Below, piece by piece: positions 19,459 through 28,969 of a DNA stretch of 45,522 bases. The DNA is taken from contig DYUK01000225.1 in NCBI GenBank assembly GCA_020743695.1, positions 1-45,522 of the forward strand, in the 5' to 3' direction. This stretch comes from Brevibacterium senegalense. GTDB lineage: Bacteria; Actinomycetota; Actinomycetes; Actinomycetales; Brevibacteriaceae. Below the pieces are notes generated by a model. The model ran no database searches and had not been told where the DNA came from. It was given only the letters and a program-made list of their open reading frames with translations. The translations under genes were made by a program, and so were the position numbers. Each line of letters begins with the position of its first letter. The first letter of the stretch is position 1.

Positions 19459-19516
19459 CCGCAGAGATGCATGAAGTGCAGGATTGTGGTGACGCTCACG
19501 GACCCCGCACCGCCCA

Positions 19517-21535
19517 TCACATGAGCTGGCGGATCCGCGCCCGCTGCTGCTCGAGGATCTGCAGCTGATTCAGCAGCGCGGAGCTGGTCTCCAGGTCCGT
19601 GGGGTCCGTCCGCTGGAGGCGCGAATGCAGTTCAGCGGCGATCCGGGCCATGTCGGAGTCGAAGAGTCGGGCGATGATGCCCCGCGAGTAGCGCTCGACA
19701 CCGGCCGCGTCGTGGGCGGGCAGCGGTTCGACGGAGAGTGCCCCCACGAGCGTGGCGATCCTCTCGTCGCCGCGACGCGTCGCGGCCTCGAGGACCTTCT
19801 CCGGCCAGGTCCCGGGGTCGGCCAGTCCCGTCCGGATCCCCCCGGCGTCCTGCATGCACACGTGGACCCGTCGCAGGTCCGGATGCGTGAAGACCTCGCC
19901 GTTGAGCCCGTCGAACAGCGTCGCGTTCACGAACTGGGGCTGTTGGAGCGCGACCTGCAGAGCGGACCGCTCGATGCGGACCGCCGCGGGGTCGTAGTCC
20001 GGGACGACCGCGGGCGCTCCGCCGAACTCCTCCGCGTAGGCCTCGATGCGCCCCGCCGTCTGCGATTCATATGCTGCGGGCTGCCGCCGGTCCCCCTGAG
20101 CCGGACCAGACTGCGCCGGTCCCGACCACTGCGGCGCGCTTCCACGCTGCCGCTCACCACGGCCCCGTTCGCCGCGACCCTTCTCGCCTCCCCGCGGGCG
20201 GCCCGCGGCGGGCTGGGAGCGGCGGACGGCCTCGGCGACCTCGTCGATCCCCACCCCCAGCTGGCCGGCGACGAAGCGTTCGTAGCCCGGTCGGATCGCC
20301 GCGTCGCGGATGGAGGCGACGACGGGTGCGGCGGCCCGCATGGCCCCCACGCGGCCTTCGACGGTCGACAGGTCGAAGCGCGCGATCGCCTGCGTGATCG
20401 CGAACTCGAAGAGCGGTCGACGGCTCTCGATGAGGTCGCGGACTGCCGAGTCCCCGGCCTGCTGCCGCAGATCCGCGGGATCGCGACCGTCCGGCTCGAC
20501 CGCGACGAAGGTCTGCGCGACGAAGCGCTGCTCCAGCTCGAACGCCTTGAGCGCGGCCTTCTGCCCGGCCTCGTCGCCGTCGAACGTGAAGACGACCTCG
20601 CCGGCCCCGGTGGACTCGTCGCCCAGCAGACGGCTCACGATCTTCGCGTGCTCCTCGCCGAACGCGGTGCCGCAGGTCGCGACCGCCTGCCCCACGCCGG
20701 CCAGGTGGGCGGCCATGACGTCCGTGTAGCCCTCGACGATGACGACGCGCTTCGACTTCGAGATCTCGCGCTTCGCGAGGTCCAGGCCGTAGAGCACCTG
20801 CGCCTTGTGGTAGAGCGCGGTCTCCGGGGTGTTGAGGTACTTGGGGCCCTGGTCGTCGTCGTAGAGCTTGCGCGCGCCGAAGCCGATCGTGCGCCCCGTG
20901 ACGTCCCGGATGGGCCAGAGGATGCGGCCGCGGAAGCGGTCGTAGACACCGCGGCGCCCCTCCGACACGAGACCCGAGGCCGTGATCTCCTCCGTCGTGA
21001 AGCCGCGGCCGCGCAGGGTGCGCAGGAGGTTGTCCCAGCCGCGCGGCGCGTAGCCCACGCCGAACCGTTCGACGGCGTCCCGGTCGAAGCCGCGGTCGGC
21101 CAAGTACCGACGGGCTTCCTCTGCCTCGTTCCCCTGCAGCTGTTCGCGGAAGAACGACTCCGCGACCTGGTGCATCTCGACGAGCCGCTGGCGGCGGCCC
21201 ACCTCCTCGCGGTCCGGCCCCGTCGACCCCTCCTCGTAGTGCAGCTGGACGCCGGTGCGCTCGGCCATCCGCTCGACTGCCTCGACGAACGTGACGCCGT
21301 CCATCTTCTGGAGGAACGTGAACACGTCCCCGGACTCGCCGCAGCCGAAGCAGTGGTACATGCCCACCTGCGGGCGGACGTGGAAGGACGGCGTGCGCTC
21401 GTCGTGGAACGGGCAGAGCCCCTTGAGGGATCCCACGCCCGCACCGCGCAGGGTGACGAACTCGCCCACGACGTCGTCCAAGCGCGCCCGCGAACGGACC
21501 TCGTCGATGTCCTCCCGCTTGATGAGTCCCGCCAT
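19517..21535 (-). CDS. dnaG: DNA primase
   Basis: MAGLIKREDIDEVRSRARLDDVVGEFVTLRGAGVGSLKGLCPFHDERTPSFHVRPQVGMYHCFGCGESGDVFTFLQKMDG (zinc-binding), VVIVEGYTDVMAAHLAGV (TOPRIM). Confidence 0.97.
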   Translation of the reverse strand: MAGLIKREDIDEVRSRARLDDVVGEFVTLRGAGVGSLKGLCPFHDERTPSFHVRPQVGMYHCFGCGESGDVFTFLQKMDGVTFVEAVERMAERTGVQLHYEEGSTGPDREEVGRRQRLVEMHQVAESFFREQLQGNEAEEARRYLADRGFDRDAVERFGVGYAPRGWDNLLRTLRGRGFTTEEITASGLVSEGRRGVYDRFRGRILWPIRDVTGRTIGFGARKLYDDDQGPKYLNTPETALYHKAQVLYGLDLAKREISKSKRVVIVEGYTDVMAAHLAGVGQAVATCGTAFGEEHAKIVSRLLGDESTGAGEVVFTFDGDEAGQKAALKAFELEQRFVAQTFVAVEPDGRDPADLRQQAGDSAVRDLIESRRPLFEFAITQAIARFDLSTVEGRVGAMRAAAPVVASIRDAAIRPGYERFVAGQLGVGIDEVAEAVRRSQPAAGRPRGGEKGRGERGRGERQRGSAPQWSGPAQSGPAQGDRRQPAAYESQTAGRIEAYAEEFGGAPAVVPDYDPAAVRIERSALQVALQQPQFVNATLFDGLNGEVFTHPDLRRVHVCMQDAGGIRTGLADPGTWPEKVLEAATRRGDERIATLVGALSVEPLPAHDAAGVERYSRGIIARLFDSDMARIAAELHSRLQRTDPTDLETSSALLNQLQILEQQRARIRQLM

Positions 21536-21551
21536 CAGGCCTCCCCCGCCA

Positions 21552-22841
21552 TCAGAGCATGTCCGCGACGCCGGCCCGCAGACGGTGGTAGTGGGTCCAG
21601 GCGGAGTGGTCCGTGAGCGAGGCGACCTGGTCGACGACGGCCCGCAGCCGCTCCGCGTCCGAGTCCGCCTCTGCGTGGTCGGCCCGGAACATCGGGTCCA
21701 TCGCCTGAGGCTGCTCGCTGAAGTGCTCCGCGACCGTCCGCAGCACGTCCGCCTGGATGTCCTGCAGCCGCAGCCGGTCGTCCGCGACCATGACGGTGAC
21801 CGTCGCGAGCCCCTTGAGGACCGCGATCTCGTGAGCGGAGGCGACCGGGACGACGAGACTGCCGGCATAGCGTCCCAGCGGGCCCCACCCGTGCTCCTCG
21901 CGCGTCGCCGCCTCGGCGGCCGCGGCGAAGCGGCCGATCAGCTGACTCGTCATGTGCTTGAGCGAGGCCTGGTCCCGGCGCGAGCCCGTGTACTGCCCGT
22001 GCGGCCAGTAGGCGGCCGCGCGGAGGCGGTCGAGCGCCGCGATCATGTCCTCGTCGCGGGCGTCCGGCAGGTACCACTGCCGGGTGATGTCGAGCAGGCG
22101 CTCGAGGGCCGAGTCGCTGCGGAACTCCTCGAGTCGCAGATGGCCGGCGACGATCGCGTCCTCGACGTCGTGGACGGAGTACGAGATGTCGTCGGCGAGG
22201 TCCATGATCTGGGCCTCGAGGCAGCGCCGGGTGTCCGTCCGCCCGTCCCGGTAGAAGTCGAAGACCTCGCGGTCGTCCTCGTAGACGCCGAACTTCCTCA
22301 CGCGCGCGCCCTCCCGGCCCGCGGGCGCCTCGCTGCGGGACCACGGGTACTTCGTGCACGCATCCAGCGTGGCGCGGGTCAGGTTGAGACCGGCCGGTCC
22401 CCCGTCGTCGGTGAACACCTTGGGCTCCAGGCGGGTGAGCAGCCGCAGTGTCTGCGCGTTGCCCTCGAAGCCGCCGATGTCCGCGGCGAGCTCGTCGAGG
22501 ACCACCTCGCCGTTGTGCCCGAACGGCGGGTGTCCCAGATCGTGGCTCAGGCACGCGGTGTCGACGATCTCCGGATCGCAGCCCAGGTAGCGGGCCAGTT
22601 CGCGACCCACCTGCGCGACCTCGAGCGAGTGCGTGAGCCGGGTGCGGACGAAGTCGTCGCTGCTGGGCGACACGACCTGCGTCTTCGCCCCCAGCCTGCG
22701 CAGACCGGACGAGTGGAGCACGCGGGCGCGGTCGCGCTGGAACTCCGTGCGCCGGGGGTTCTTGGGCGGTTCGACGACCCACCGCCGGCGGTCGGCGTCG
22801 CCGTAGTCGTAGACGGGCACCGGGATGAGGCCTGCGGTCAC
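21552..22841 (-). CDS. dgt: Deoxyguanosinetriphosphate triphosphohydrolase family protein (HD)
   Basis: TRLTHSLEVAQVGREL...DTACLSHDLGHPPFGHNGE...IMDLADDISYSVHDVED; cluster dusB-dgt-dnaG. Confidence 0.93.
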   Translation of the reverse strand: MTAGLIPVPVYDYGDADRRRWVVEPPKNPRRTEFQRDRARVLHSSGLRRLGAKTQVVSPSSDDFVRTRLTHSLEVAQVGRELARYLGCDPEIVDTACLSHDLGHPPFGHNGEVVLDELAADIGGFEGNAQTLRLLTRLEPKVFTDDGGPAGLNLTRATLDACTKYPWSRSEAPAGREGARVRKFGVYEDDREVFDFYRDGRTDTRRCLEAQIMDLADDISYSVHDVEDAIVAGHLRLEEFRSDSALERLLDITRQWYLPDARDEDMIAALDRLRAAAYWPHGQYTGSRRDQASLKHMTSQLIGRFAAAAEAATREEHGWGPLGRYAGSLVVPVASAHEIAVLKGLATVTVMVADDRLRLQDIQADVLRTVAEHFSEQPQAMDPMFRADHAEADSDAERLRAVVDQVASLTDHSAWTHYHRLRAGVADML

Positions 22842-22842
22842 C

Positions 22843-24045
22843 TCAGCCCCCCGAGATGTCGAGCTCGGCCTCGGCGAGGTCCGCGTACCACGCGTCGTCC
22901 ATGTGCCGGGAGTCCAGCCAGCCCTCGGGCAGGTGCGGGCGCTTCGCGCGGGTCGTGCGGCCGCGGGAGCCCTCCGCCGCCTCGCCCGGGTAGGGCTGCG
23001 AGCGGTCGAGCTCGCCCAGCAGCGCGTCGAGCTCCTCCAGCGAGGACACCTTCGCGAGCCGGCTGCGCAGGTCGCCGCCCACGGGGTAGCCCTTGAAGTA
23101 CCACGCCATGTGCTTGCGCAGGTCCCGGATGCCCAAGAACTCGTCGCCGTAGTGGTCGATCATGTAGAGGCCGTGCAGGCGGACGGCGTCCGCGACCCCG
23201 CCCAGGTCCGGCTGGTTGCGCACCGGGTTGCCGGTCAGCGCGTTCTCCAGGTCCCCGAACAGCCACGGGCGCCCCTGGCAGCCGCGGCCGATCACGACGC
23301 CGTCGCAGCCGGTCTGCTCCATCATCGCGAGTGCGTCCTCGGCGGCGAAGATGTCGCCGTTGCCCAGCACGGGGATCTCGTCGCCCGCCAGGCGCGAGAC
23401 CTCCTCCTTGAGCGTCGCGATCGCGGACCAGTCCGCGATGCCGGAGTACAGCTGGGCGCACGTGCGCCCGTGCAGCGTCATCGCCGCCACGCCCGCGTCC
23501 ACCCCGATCCGGGCGGCGTCGAGGTAGGTGAGGTGGTCGTCGTCGATGCCCTTGCGCATCTTGATCGTGAGCGGGACGCCGCCGCGGGAGGCCTCGCGGA
23601 CGGCCGTCGTGACGATCGAGGCGAAGAGGTCCGTCTTCCACGGCAGGGCGGAGCCGCCGCCCTTGCGCGTCACCTTGGGCACGGGGCAGCCGAAGTTGAG
23701 GTCGATGTGGTCCGCCCGGTCCTCCTCGACGAGCATGCGCACGGCCTGACCGGTCGTGACGGGGTCGACGCCGTACAGCTGGACGGACCGCGGGGTCTCG
23801 TACGGCTCGTGGTGGATGATCCGCATCGTCTTCTCGTTGCGCTCCACGAGCGCGCGGGTCGTCACCATCTCCGTCACGTACAGCCCGCCCCCGTACTCGC
23901 GGCAGAGGCGCCGGAAGGCGGTGTTGGTGATGCCCGCCATGGGCGCGAGCACGACCGGGGAGGTCAGCTCGATGTCCCCGATCCGCAGGGCGGGTCGGGG
24001 CGCCTCATGGGGGGCGGCGGTACGGGGCGTGGTCACGGCAGTCAC
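22843..24045 (-). CDS. dusB: tRNA-dihydrouridine synthase
   Basis: VVLAPMAGITNTAFRRLCREYGGGLYVTEMV, DHIDLNFGCPVPKVTRKGGGSAL, NGDIFAAEDALAMMEQTGCDGVVIGRGCQGRPWLF. Confidence 0.95.
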   Translation of the reverse strand: MTAVTTPRTAAPHEAPRPALRIGDIELTSPVVLAPMAGITNTAFRRLCREYGGGLYVTEMVTTRALVERNEKTMRIIHHEPYETPRSVQLYGVDPVTTGQAVRMLVEEDRADHIDLNFGCPVPKVTRKGGGSALPWKTDLFASIVTTAVREASRGGVPLTIKMRKGIDDDHLTYLDAARIGVDAGVAAMTLHGRTCAQLYSGIADWSAIATLKEEVSRLAGDEIPVLGNGDIFAAEDALAMMEQTGCDGVVIGRGCQGRPWLFGDLENALTGNPVRNQPDLGGVADAVRLHGLYMIDHYGDEFLGIRDLRKHMAWYFKGYPVGGDLRSRLAKVSSLEELDALLGELDRSQPYPGEAAEGSRGRTTRAKRPHLPEGWLDSRHMDDAWYADLAEAELDISGG

Positions 24046-24051
24046 CCCACC

Positions 24052-24057
24052 ATTGTC
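24052..24057 (-). promoter_or_regulatory. Candidate -10 (GACAAT) of leaderless GTG start of dusB
   Basis: Minus strand GACAAT-GGTGGG-GTG (6 nt spacing). Confidence 0.5.
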
Positions 24058-24109
24058 CCCCCGGGGTCAAACTGCGGGACGGTCCGGGTCCGCGCGCGCC
24101 TGACCGTCT

Positions 24110-24115
24110 TAGAGT
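24110..24115 (+). promoter_or_regulatory. Candidate -10 (TAGAGT) of leaderless GTG start
   Basis: TAGAGT-GTGGGC-GTG (6 nt spacing). Confidence 0.5.
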
Positions 24116-24121
24116 GTGGGC

Positions 24122-25555
24122 GTGACCGTCTTCCTCTCCGCCGTCCCGCTGCTGGTCGTCATCGTGCTCCTCGTCCTGGGGCGCGGGGCCCTCACGTCCT
24201 CTCTCGTGGGCCTGGGCCTCGCGCTCGTCCTGGGCGTCGTCGTCTTCCCCGTCGACCGGAGCGCGTTCGCCGCGGAGGGGCTGGGATTCGTCCCGATCGT
24301 CGTCGAGGTCGTCCTCATCCTCCTGACGGGCGTCGTGCTGGCCCGGCTCCTGGGCGCACTGGGCGCGATGACCCGCATCAGCGACTGGGTGCTGAGCGCC
24401 TCCCCCGGATCCACCGCCGGCGCCGTCCTCGTGCTGTTCGGGATCATCCCGTTCGCGGAATCCGTCACCGGGTTCGGCATCGGTATGACGGTGGGCATCC
24501 CCATCCTCGTCCACCTGGGCTTCTCCGTCCGGAAGTCCGCGGTGCTGGGACTGCTGGGCATGGTGGCCGCCGCGTGGGGCGGCCTGGCCCCCGGCGCCAA
24601 GGTCGCCGCCGGCCTGCTGGGGCTGTCGCTCACGGACCTGGGCGTCCACACGTCACACTTCAACGTCGTCCCGGTCCTGGTCGTCGCGATCGTCGTGACG
24701 GTCGTCGTCCGGGACCGGGTCGCCGGCCTCCTCTACAGCACGCTCGCGGGCCTCGTCCTGAGCGTGGGCCTGTGGGGCTTCAACACCCTCATCGGCACGC
24801 CGCTGGCCGGTGTGCTCGCGACCCTCGTGGTCGTCGCGGTGCTGCTGGTGGCCTTCCGCGCCCGCGGCGCCCGCGCGAGCTTCGACCGGGAACTGGGGCT
24901 GGCCCTCGTCCCCTACGGCGTCCTCACCGGCGGCCTGCTGCTGTGCAGCGGACTGGCCGCCCTGTGGCCCCACCCCGTCACGACGCTGCTGTCGTCCCCG
25001 CCCGTCTGGCTGGCCGCCGGCTGCCTCGCCGCGTCGATGCGCCTGGCCCGTCGCGGGCCCGTCCTGCGGCCCACCCTGGTCGAGGGCGCGCGCGCCTTCC
25101 TGCCGGTGGGGATCTCGACCGCGGCCTTCATGGTCATGGGCTGGAGCCTGTCCGTCTTCGACATGAGCACGCGGATGGGCGAGGCGCTGTCCGGACTGGG
25201 CGTCTGGACCGTGCCCGCGCTGGGCATGGTGGGCTCCGTGCTGGCCGGCTCCATCACGGGGTCGCTGTCGATGTTCGCGACCACCTTCGGCTCGATCGCC
25301 CACATCACGGGCGCAGCGGAGCTGCCGGTCGTCGCCGCGGGCATGGCGGCCTCCGGCCTGGCGAACGGCGCCTCCCCCGCCCGCGCGCAGCTGGCCGTCA
25401 CGATGGCCGTGCAGGCGCTGCCCGCGGACATCGCACTGCGCCCCGCGGATGCCGCGGAGCGCAGTGCGATGGAGAGGACCGTGCTGGGCTGGGTCGTGTT
25501 CCTGTCCGCAGTGAGTGCGGCCGGTGTGGCGGTCGCCCTCACGCTGACGGTGTGA
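24122..25555 (+). CDS. Lactate permease (LctP)-like organic-acid transporter
   Basis: VVFPVDRSAFAAEG, IIPFAESVTGFGIGMTVGIPILVHLGFSVRKSAVLGLLGMVAAAWGGLAPG; polytopic. Confidence 0.8.
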   Translation: MTVFLSAVPLLVVIVLLVLGRGALTSSLVGLGLALVLGVVVFPVDRSAFAAEGLGFVPIVVEVVLILLTGVVLARLLGALGAMTRISDWVLSASPGSTAGAVLVLFGIIPFAESVTGFGIGMTVGIPILVHLGFSVRKSAVLGLLGMVAAAWGGLAPGAKVAAGLLGLSLTDLGVHTSHFNVVPVLVVAIVVTVVVRDRVAGLLYSTLAGLVLSVGLWGFNTLIGTPLAGVLATLVVVAVLLVAFRARGARASFDRELGLALVPYGVLTGGLLLCSGLAALWPHPVTTLLSSPPVWLAAGCLAASMRLARRGPVLRPTLVEGARAFLPVGISTAAFMVMGWSLSVFDMSTRMGEALSGLGVWTVPALGMVGSVLAGSITGSLSMFATTFGSIAHITGAAELPVVAAGMAASGLANGASPARAQLAVTMAVQALPADIALRPADAAERSAMERTVLGWVVFLSAVSAAGVAVALTLTV

Positions 25556-25577
25556 GACTCACGCTGACGGTGTGAGA
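25538..25577. repeat. Perfect 20-bp tandem duplication between convergent genes; each copy is a potential hairpin
   Basis: CTCACGCTGACGGTGTGAGA x2 (25538-25557, 25558-25577); within each copy CTCACGC-TGACG-GTGTGAG forms a 7-bp stem (one G.U). Confidence 0.95.
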
Positions 25578-26941
25578 CCCGCCGCGATGTAGGCGGGGAC
25601 GTCCGCGATCGCGACCCTCTCCTGGGACATGTCGTCCCGCTTGCGGATCGTCACCGCGTCGTCGTCCAGCGAGTCGAAGTCGACCGTGATGCAGAACGGC
25701 GTGCCGATCTCGTCCTGACGGCGGTAGCGACGACCGATCGCACCGGCGTCGTCGAAGTCGACGTTCCAGCTCTTCCGCAGCGTCGCCGCCAGCTCGCGGG
25801 CCCGCGGGCTCAGCTTCTCGTTGCGCGACAGCGGCAGCACCGCCGCCTTGACCGGCGCCAGGCGCGGGTCCAGCTTCAGGACGATGCGCGTGTCCGTGCC
25901 GCCCTTCGTGTTGGGCGCCTCGTCCTCCGTGTAGGCGTCCGCCAGGAAGGCCATCATCGCGCGGGTGAGGCCGAAGCTGGGCTCGATGACGTAAGGCGTG
26001 TAGCGGTCGCCGGACGCCTGGTCGAAGTACTGGAGCTTCGTGCCGGAGGCCTCCGTGTGGCTGCCCAGGTCGTAGTCCGTGCGGTTCGCCACACCCATGA
26101 GCTCGCCCCACTCCGAGCCCTGGAAGCCGAAGCGGTACTCGATGTCGATCGTGCCGTCGGAGTAGTGGGCGCGCTCGTCCTCCGGCACGTCGAAGCGCCG
26201 CAGGTTGTCCGGATCGATGCCCAGGTCGATGAACCAGTTCCAGCAGTCCTCGACCCACTGGTCGAAGAACCGCCCGGCGTCCTCCGGGTGGACGAAGTAC
26301 TCGATCTCCATCTGCTCGAACTCGCGCGTGCGGAAGATGAAGTTGCCCGGCGTGATCTCGTTGCGGAACGCCTTGCCCATCTGGCCGATGCCGAACGGCG
26401 GGCGCTTGCGCGCGGAGGTGACGACGTTGTTGAAGTTCACGAAGATGCCCTGCGCCGTCTCCGGGCGCATGTAGTGGAGGCCCTCCTCGTTGTCGACCGG
26501 TCCCAGGAAGGTCTTGACGAGGCCGGAGAACTGCTGCGGCTCCGTCCACTTGCCCTCCTGCCCGGTCTCCGGGTCGCGGATGTCCGCCAGCCCGTTGGGC
26601 GGCTGGTGGCCGTGCTTCGCGACATAGGCCTCGATGAGATGGTCGGCGCGGTAGCGCTTGTGCGTGTGGAGCGACTCGACGAGCGGGTCGACGAACGTCT
26701 CGACGTGGCCGGACGCCTCCCACACCTTCCGCGGCAGGATGATGGAGGAGTCGAGACCCACCATGTCCTCGCGGCCGCGGACGAAATTCTGCCACCACAG
26801 GGCCTTGATGTTCTCCTTGAGCTCCACGCCCAGCGGACCGTAGTCCCAGGCGGAGCGGGACCCTCCGTAGATCTCACCCGCCTGGAACACGAATCCGCGT
26901 CGCTTCGCGAGGGTGATGACGGAATCGAGGGTCGATGCCAC
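25559..26941 (-). CDS. glyS: Glycyl-tRNA synthetase (class II, alpha2 type)
   Basis: [96 protein letters not shown] start with GAAGGAG SD. Confidence 0.96.
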   Translation of the reverse strand: MASTLDSVITLAKRRGFVFQAGEIYGGSRSAWDYGPLGVELKENIKALWWQNFVRGREDMVGLDSSIILPRKVWEASGHVETFVDPLVESLHTHKRYRADHLIEAYVAKHGHQPPNGLADIRDPETGQEGKWTEPQQFSGLVKTFLGPVDNEEGLHYMRPETAQGIFVNFNNVVTSARKRPPFGIGQMGKAFRNEITPGNFIFRTREFEQMEIEYFVHPEDAGRFFDQWVEDCWNWFIDLGIDPDNLRRFDVPEDERAHYSDGTIDIEYRFGFQGSEWGELMGVANRTDYDLGSHTEASGTKLQYFDQASGDRYTPYVIEPSFGLTRAMMAFLADAYTEDEAPNTKGGTDTRIVLKLDPRLAPVKAAVLPLSRNEKLSPRARELAATLRKSWNVDFDDAGAIGRRYRRQDEIGTPFCITVDFDSLDDDAVTIRKRDDMSQERVAIADVPAYIAAGLTPSA

Positions 26942-27148
26942 TGGTGAACTCCTTCGAGGACAGGAACGGCTGGCTGCTGTTCGATCGGACACAACCCTAC
27001 CGATCCGGCGACCCGCACGCCTCACCCCGTGTAAGATCGAAGGCGCGGCCTCCGTGCATGAGACGAGCACTTTCGGCCGAATCCCGCGCACCCGCCATCG
27101 AAGTCCTCTGCGGTCGTGCGCGCGCTACGTCTTAGGAATGAGCTCTTC

Positions 27149-28921
27149 ATGTCAGAGAACCCGCAGAACACCCATGCCGAAAACGGCGCCTCCCCCGCCT
27201 TCGCGGACATGGCCCTCCACCCGGCCGTCGCCCGGTCGGTCGTCGATCTGGGCTACGAGACCCCGTCGGCCATCCAGGCCCGCACGATCCCCGCCCTCCT
27301 GGAGGGCCGCGACGTCATCGGCCTCGCGCAGACCGGCACCGGCAAGACCGCCGCGTTCGCTCTGCCCACCCTGTCCGCGATGGCGGAGCTGGGGCGCGCG
27401 ACGGACGGCCCCCACGCCCTCGTGCTGACCCCCACCCGCGAGCTCGCGCTGCAGGTCGCCGAGGCGTTCTCCTCCTACGCCACGCACCTCCCGGACTTCT
27501 CCGTCCTGCCCATCTACGGCGGCCAGTCCTACGGTCCGCAGCTGGCGGGCCTGCGCCGCGGCGCCCAGGTGGTCGTCGGCACCCCCGGCCGCGTCATCGA
27601 CCACCTCAAGAAGGGCTCCCTGCAGCTCTCCTCCCTCAAGCACCTCGTGCTGGACGAGGCGGACGAGATGCTCAAGATGGGCTTCCAGGAGGACATCGAG
27701 GAGATCTTCGCCGCGACCGGATCGGAGCGCCAGGTCGCCCTCTTCTCCGCGACGATGCCCGGCTCCATCCACCGCATCACGAAGAAGTACCTGAACGATC
27801 CCGTCGAGGTCCGCGTCCAGTCGACCACCACGACGGGCGCGAACATCCGCCAGCGGTACCTGACGGTCGTCCACTCCCACAAGCTCGACGCACTCACCCG
27901 CGTGCTGGAGATCGAGGAATACGACGGCATCATCATGTTCGTCCGCACGAAGCAGGCGACGGAGGAGCTGGCGGAGAAGCTGCGGGCCCGCGGGTTCACG
28001 GCGTCCGCGATCAACGGCGACATCCCGCAGCAGGCCCGCGAGCGCACCGTCGAGCAGCTGCGCAGCGGCCAGATCGACATCCTCGTCGCCACGGACGTCG
28101 CTGCGCGCGGCCTGGACGTCGAGCGCATCCAGCTGGTCGTCAACTACGACATCCCGCACGACACGGAGTCCTACGTCCACCGCATCGGCCGCACCGGTCG
28201 TGCAGGCCGCTCCGGCGAGGCGATCCTCTTCGTGACGCCCCGCGAGACGCACCTGCTGCGCCAGATCGAGAAGGCCACGCGCCAGCGGGTCGAGAAGCTC
28301 GAGATGCCCACCGTCGAGCAGCTCACGAACAGCCGCGTCGCCCGGTTCGCCGGCCGCATCACGGAGGCCCGCACCGGCTCCGACCTCACCGAGGTCCGCC
28401 AGGTCATCGAGGACTACATCCAGACCCACGACGTCCCCGCCTCGGAGGTCGCGGCCGCCCTGGCCGTCCTGCTGCTGGACGGCGACTCCCTCACCGCGGA
28501 GCCCCTGCCGGAGCCCAAGCCCCGCGCAAACCGCAGCGAGCGCGGTCCCCGGTCGAACGCCGGCATGCGCACGTACCGGATCGCCGTGGGCCGCAACGAC
28601 CGCGTGCAGCCCGGCGGCATCGTGGGCGCGATCGCGAACGAGGGCGGTCTCACCTCCGCCCAGATCGGCGCGATCGACATCCGCGCGACCCACTCGCTCG
28701 TGGATCTGCCGGAGAACCTGCCGGAGGCCACGCTGTCCAAGCTCTCGCGCACGAAGATCCAGGGCCGTCCCATCGACATCCGCCCGGACAAGGGCCGGCC
28801 GGGTCGCCCGTACCAGAAGCGCTCGCACGACGGCGGCGATCGCGGTCGCCGCGGCGGTCGTCCCGGCGGTCGCGATGTGAGCCGCGCGGACGCGAAGAAG
28901 TCGTTCCGCCGGAACGACTGA
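27149..28921 (+). CDS. DEAD/DEAH-box ATP-dependent RNA helicase (DeaD/CsdA-like)
   Basis: ALHPAVARSVVDLGYETPSAIQARTIPALLEGRDVIGLAQTGTGKTAAFALP, VLDEADEML, LFSATMP, VATDVAARGLDVERI, YVHRIGRTGRAG, C-terminal DbpA-like RNA-binding domain. Confidence 0.95.
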   Translation: MSENPQNTHAENGASPAFADMALHPAVARSVVDLGYETPSAIQARTIPALLEGRDVIGLAQTGTGKTAAFALPTLSAMAELGRATDGPHALVLTPTRELALQVAEAFSSYATHLPDFSVLPIYGGQSYGPQLAGLRRGAQVVVGTPGRVIDHLKKGSLQLSSLKHLVLDEADEMLKMGFQEDIEEIFAATGSERQVALFSATMPGSIHRITKKYLNDPVEVRVQSTTTTGANIRQRYLTVVHSHKLDALTRVLEIEEYDGIIMFVRTKQATEELAEKLRARGFTASAINGDIPQQARERTVEQLRSGQIDILVATDVAARGLDVERIQLVVNYDIPHDTESYVHRIGRTGRAGRSGEAILFVTPRETHLLRQIEKATRQRVEKLEMPTVEQLTNSRVARFAGRITEARTGSDLTEVRQVIEDYIQTHDVPASEVAAALAVLLLDGDSLTAEPLPEPKPRANRSERGPRSNAGMRTYRIAVGRNDRVQPGGIVGAIANEGGLTSAQIGAIDIRATHSLVDLPENLPEATLSKLSRTKIQGRPIDIRPDKGRPGRPYQKRSHDGGDRGRRGGRPGGRDVSRADAKKSFRRND

Positions 28922-28933
28922 TCGCGGGAGCGG

Positions 28934-28963
28934 CTGACACCGCCGCACATCAGCCCGTACCCT
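28934..28963 (+). promoter_or_regulatory. Candidate promoter of leaderless gene: CTGACA-18 nt-TACCCT
   Basis: CTGACA (28934-28939), 18-nt spacer, TACCCT (28958-28963), 6 nt, ATG. Confidence 0.6.
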
Positions 28964-28969
28964 GCGAGC

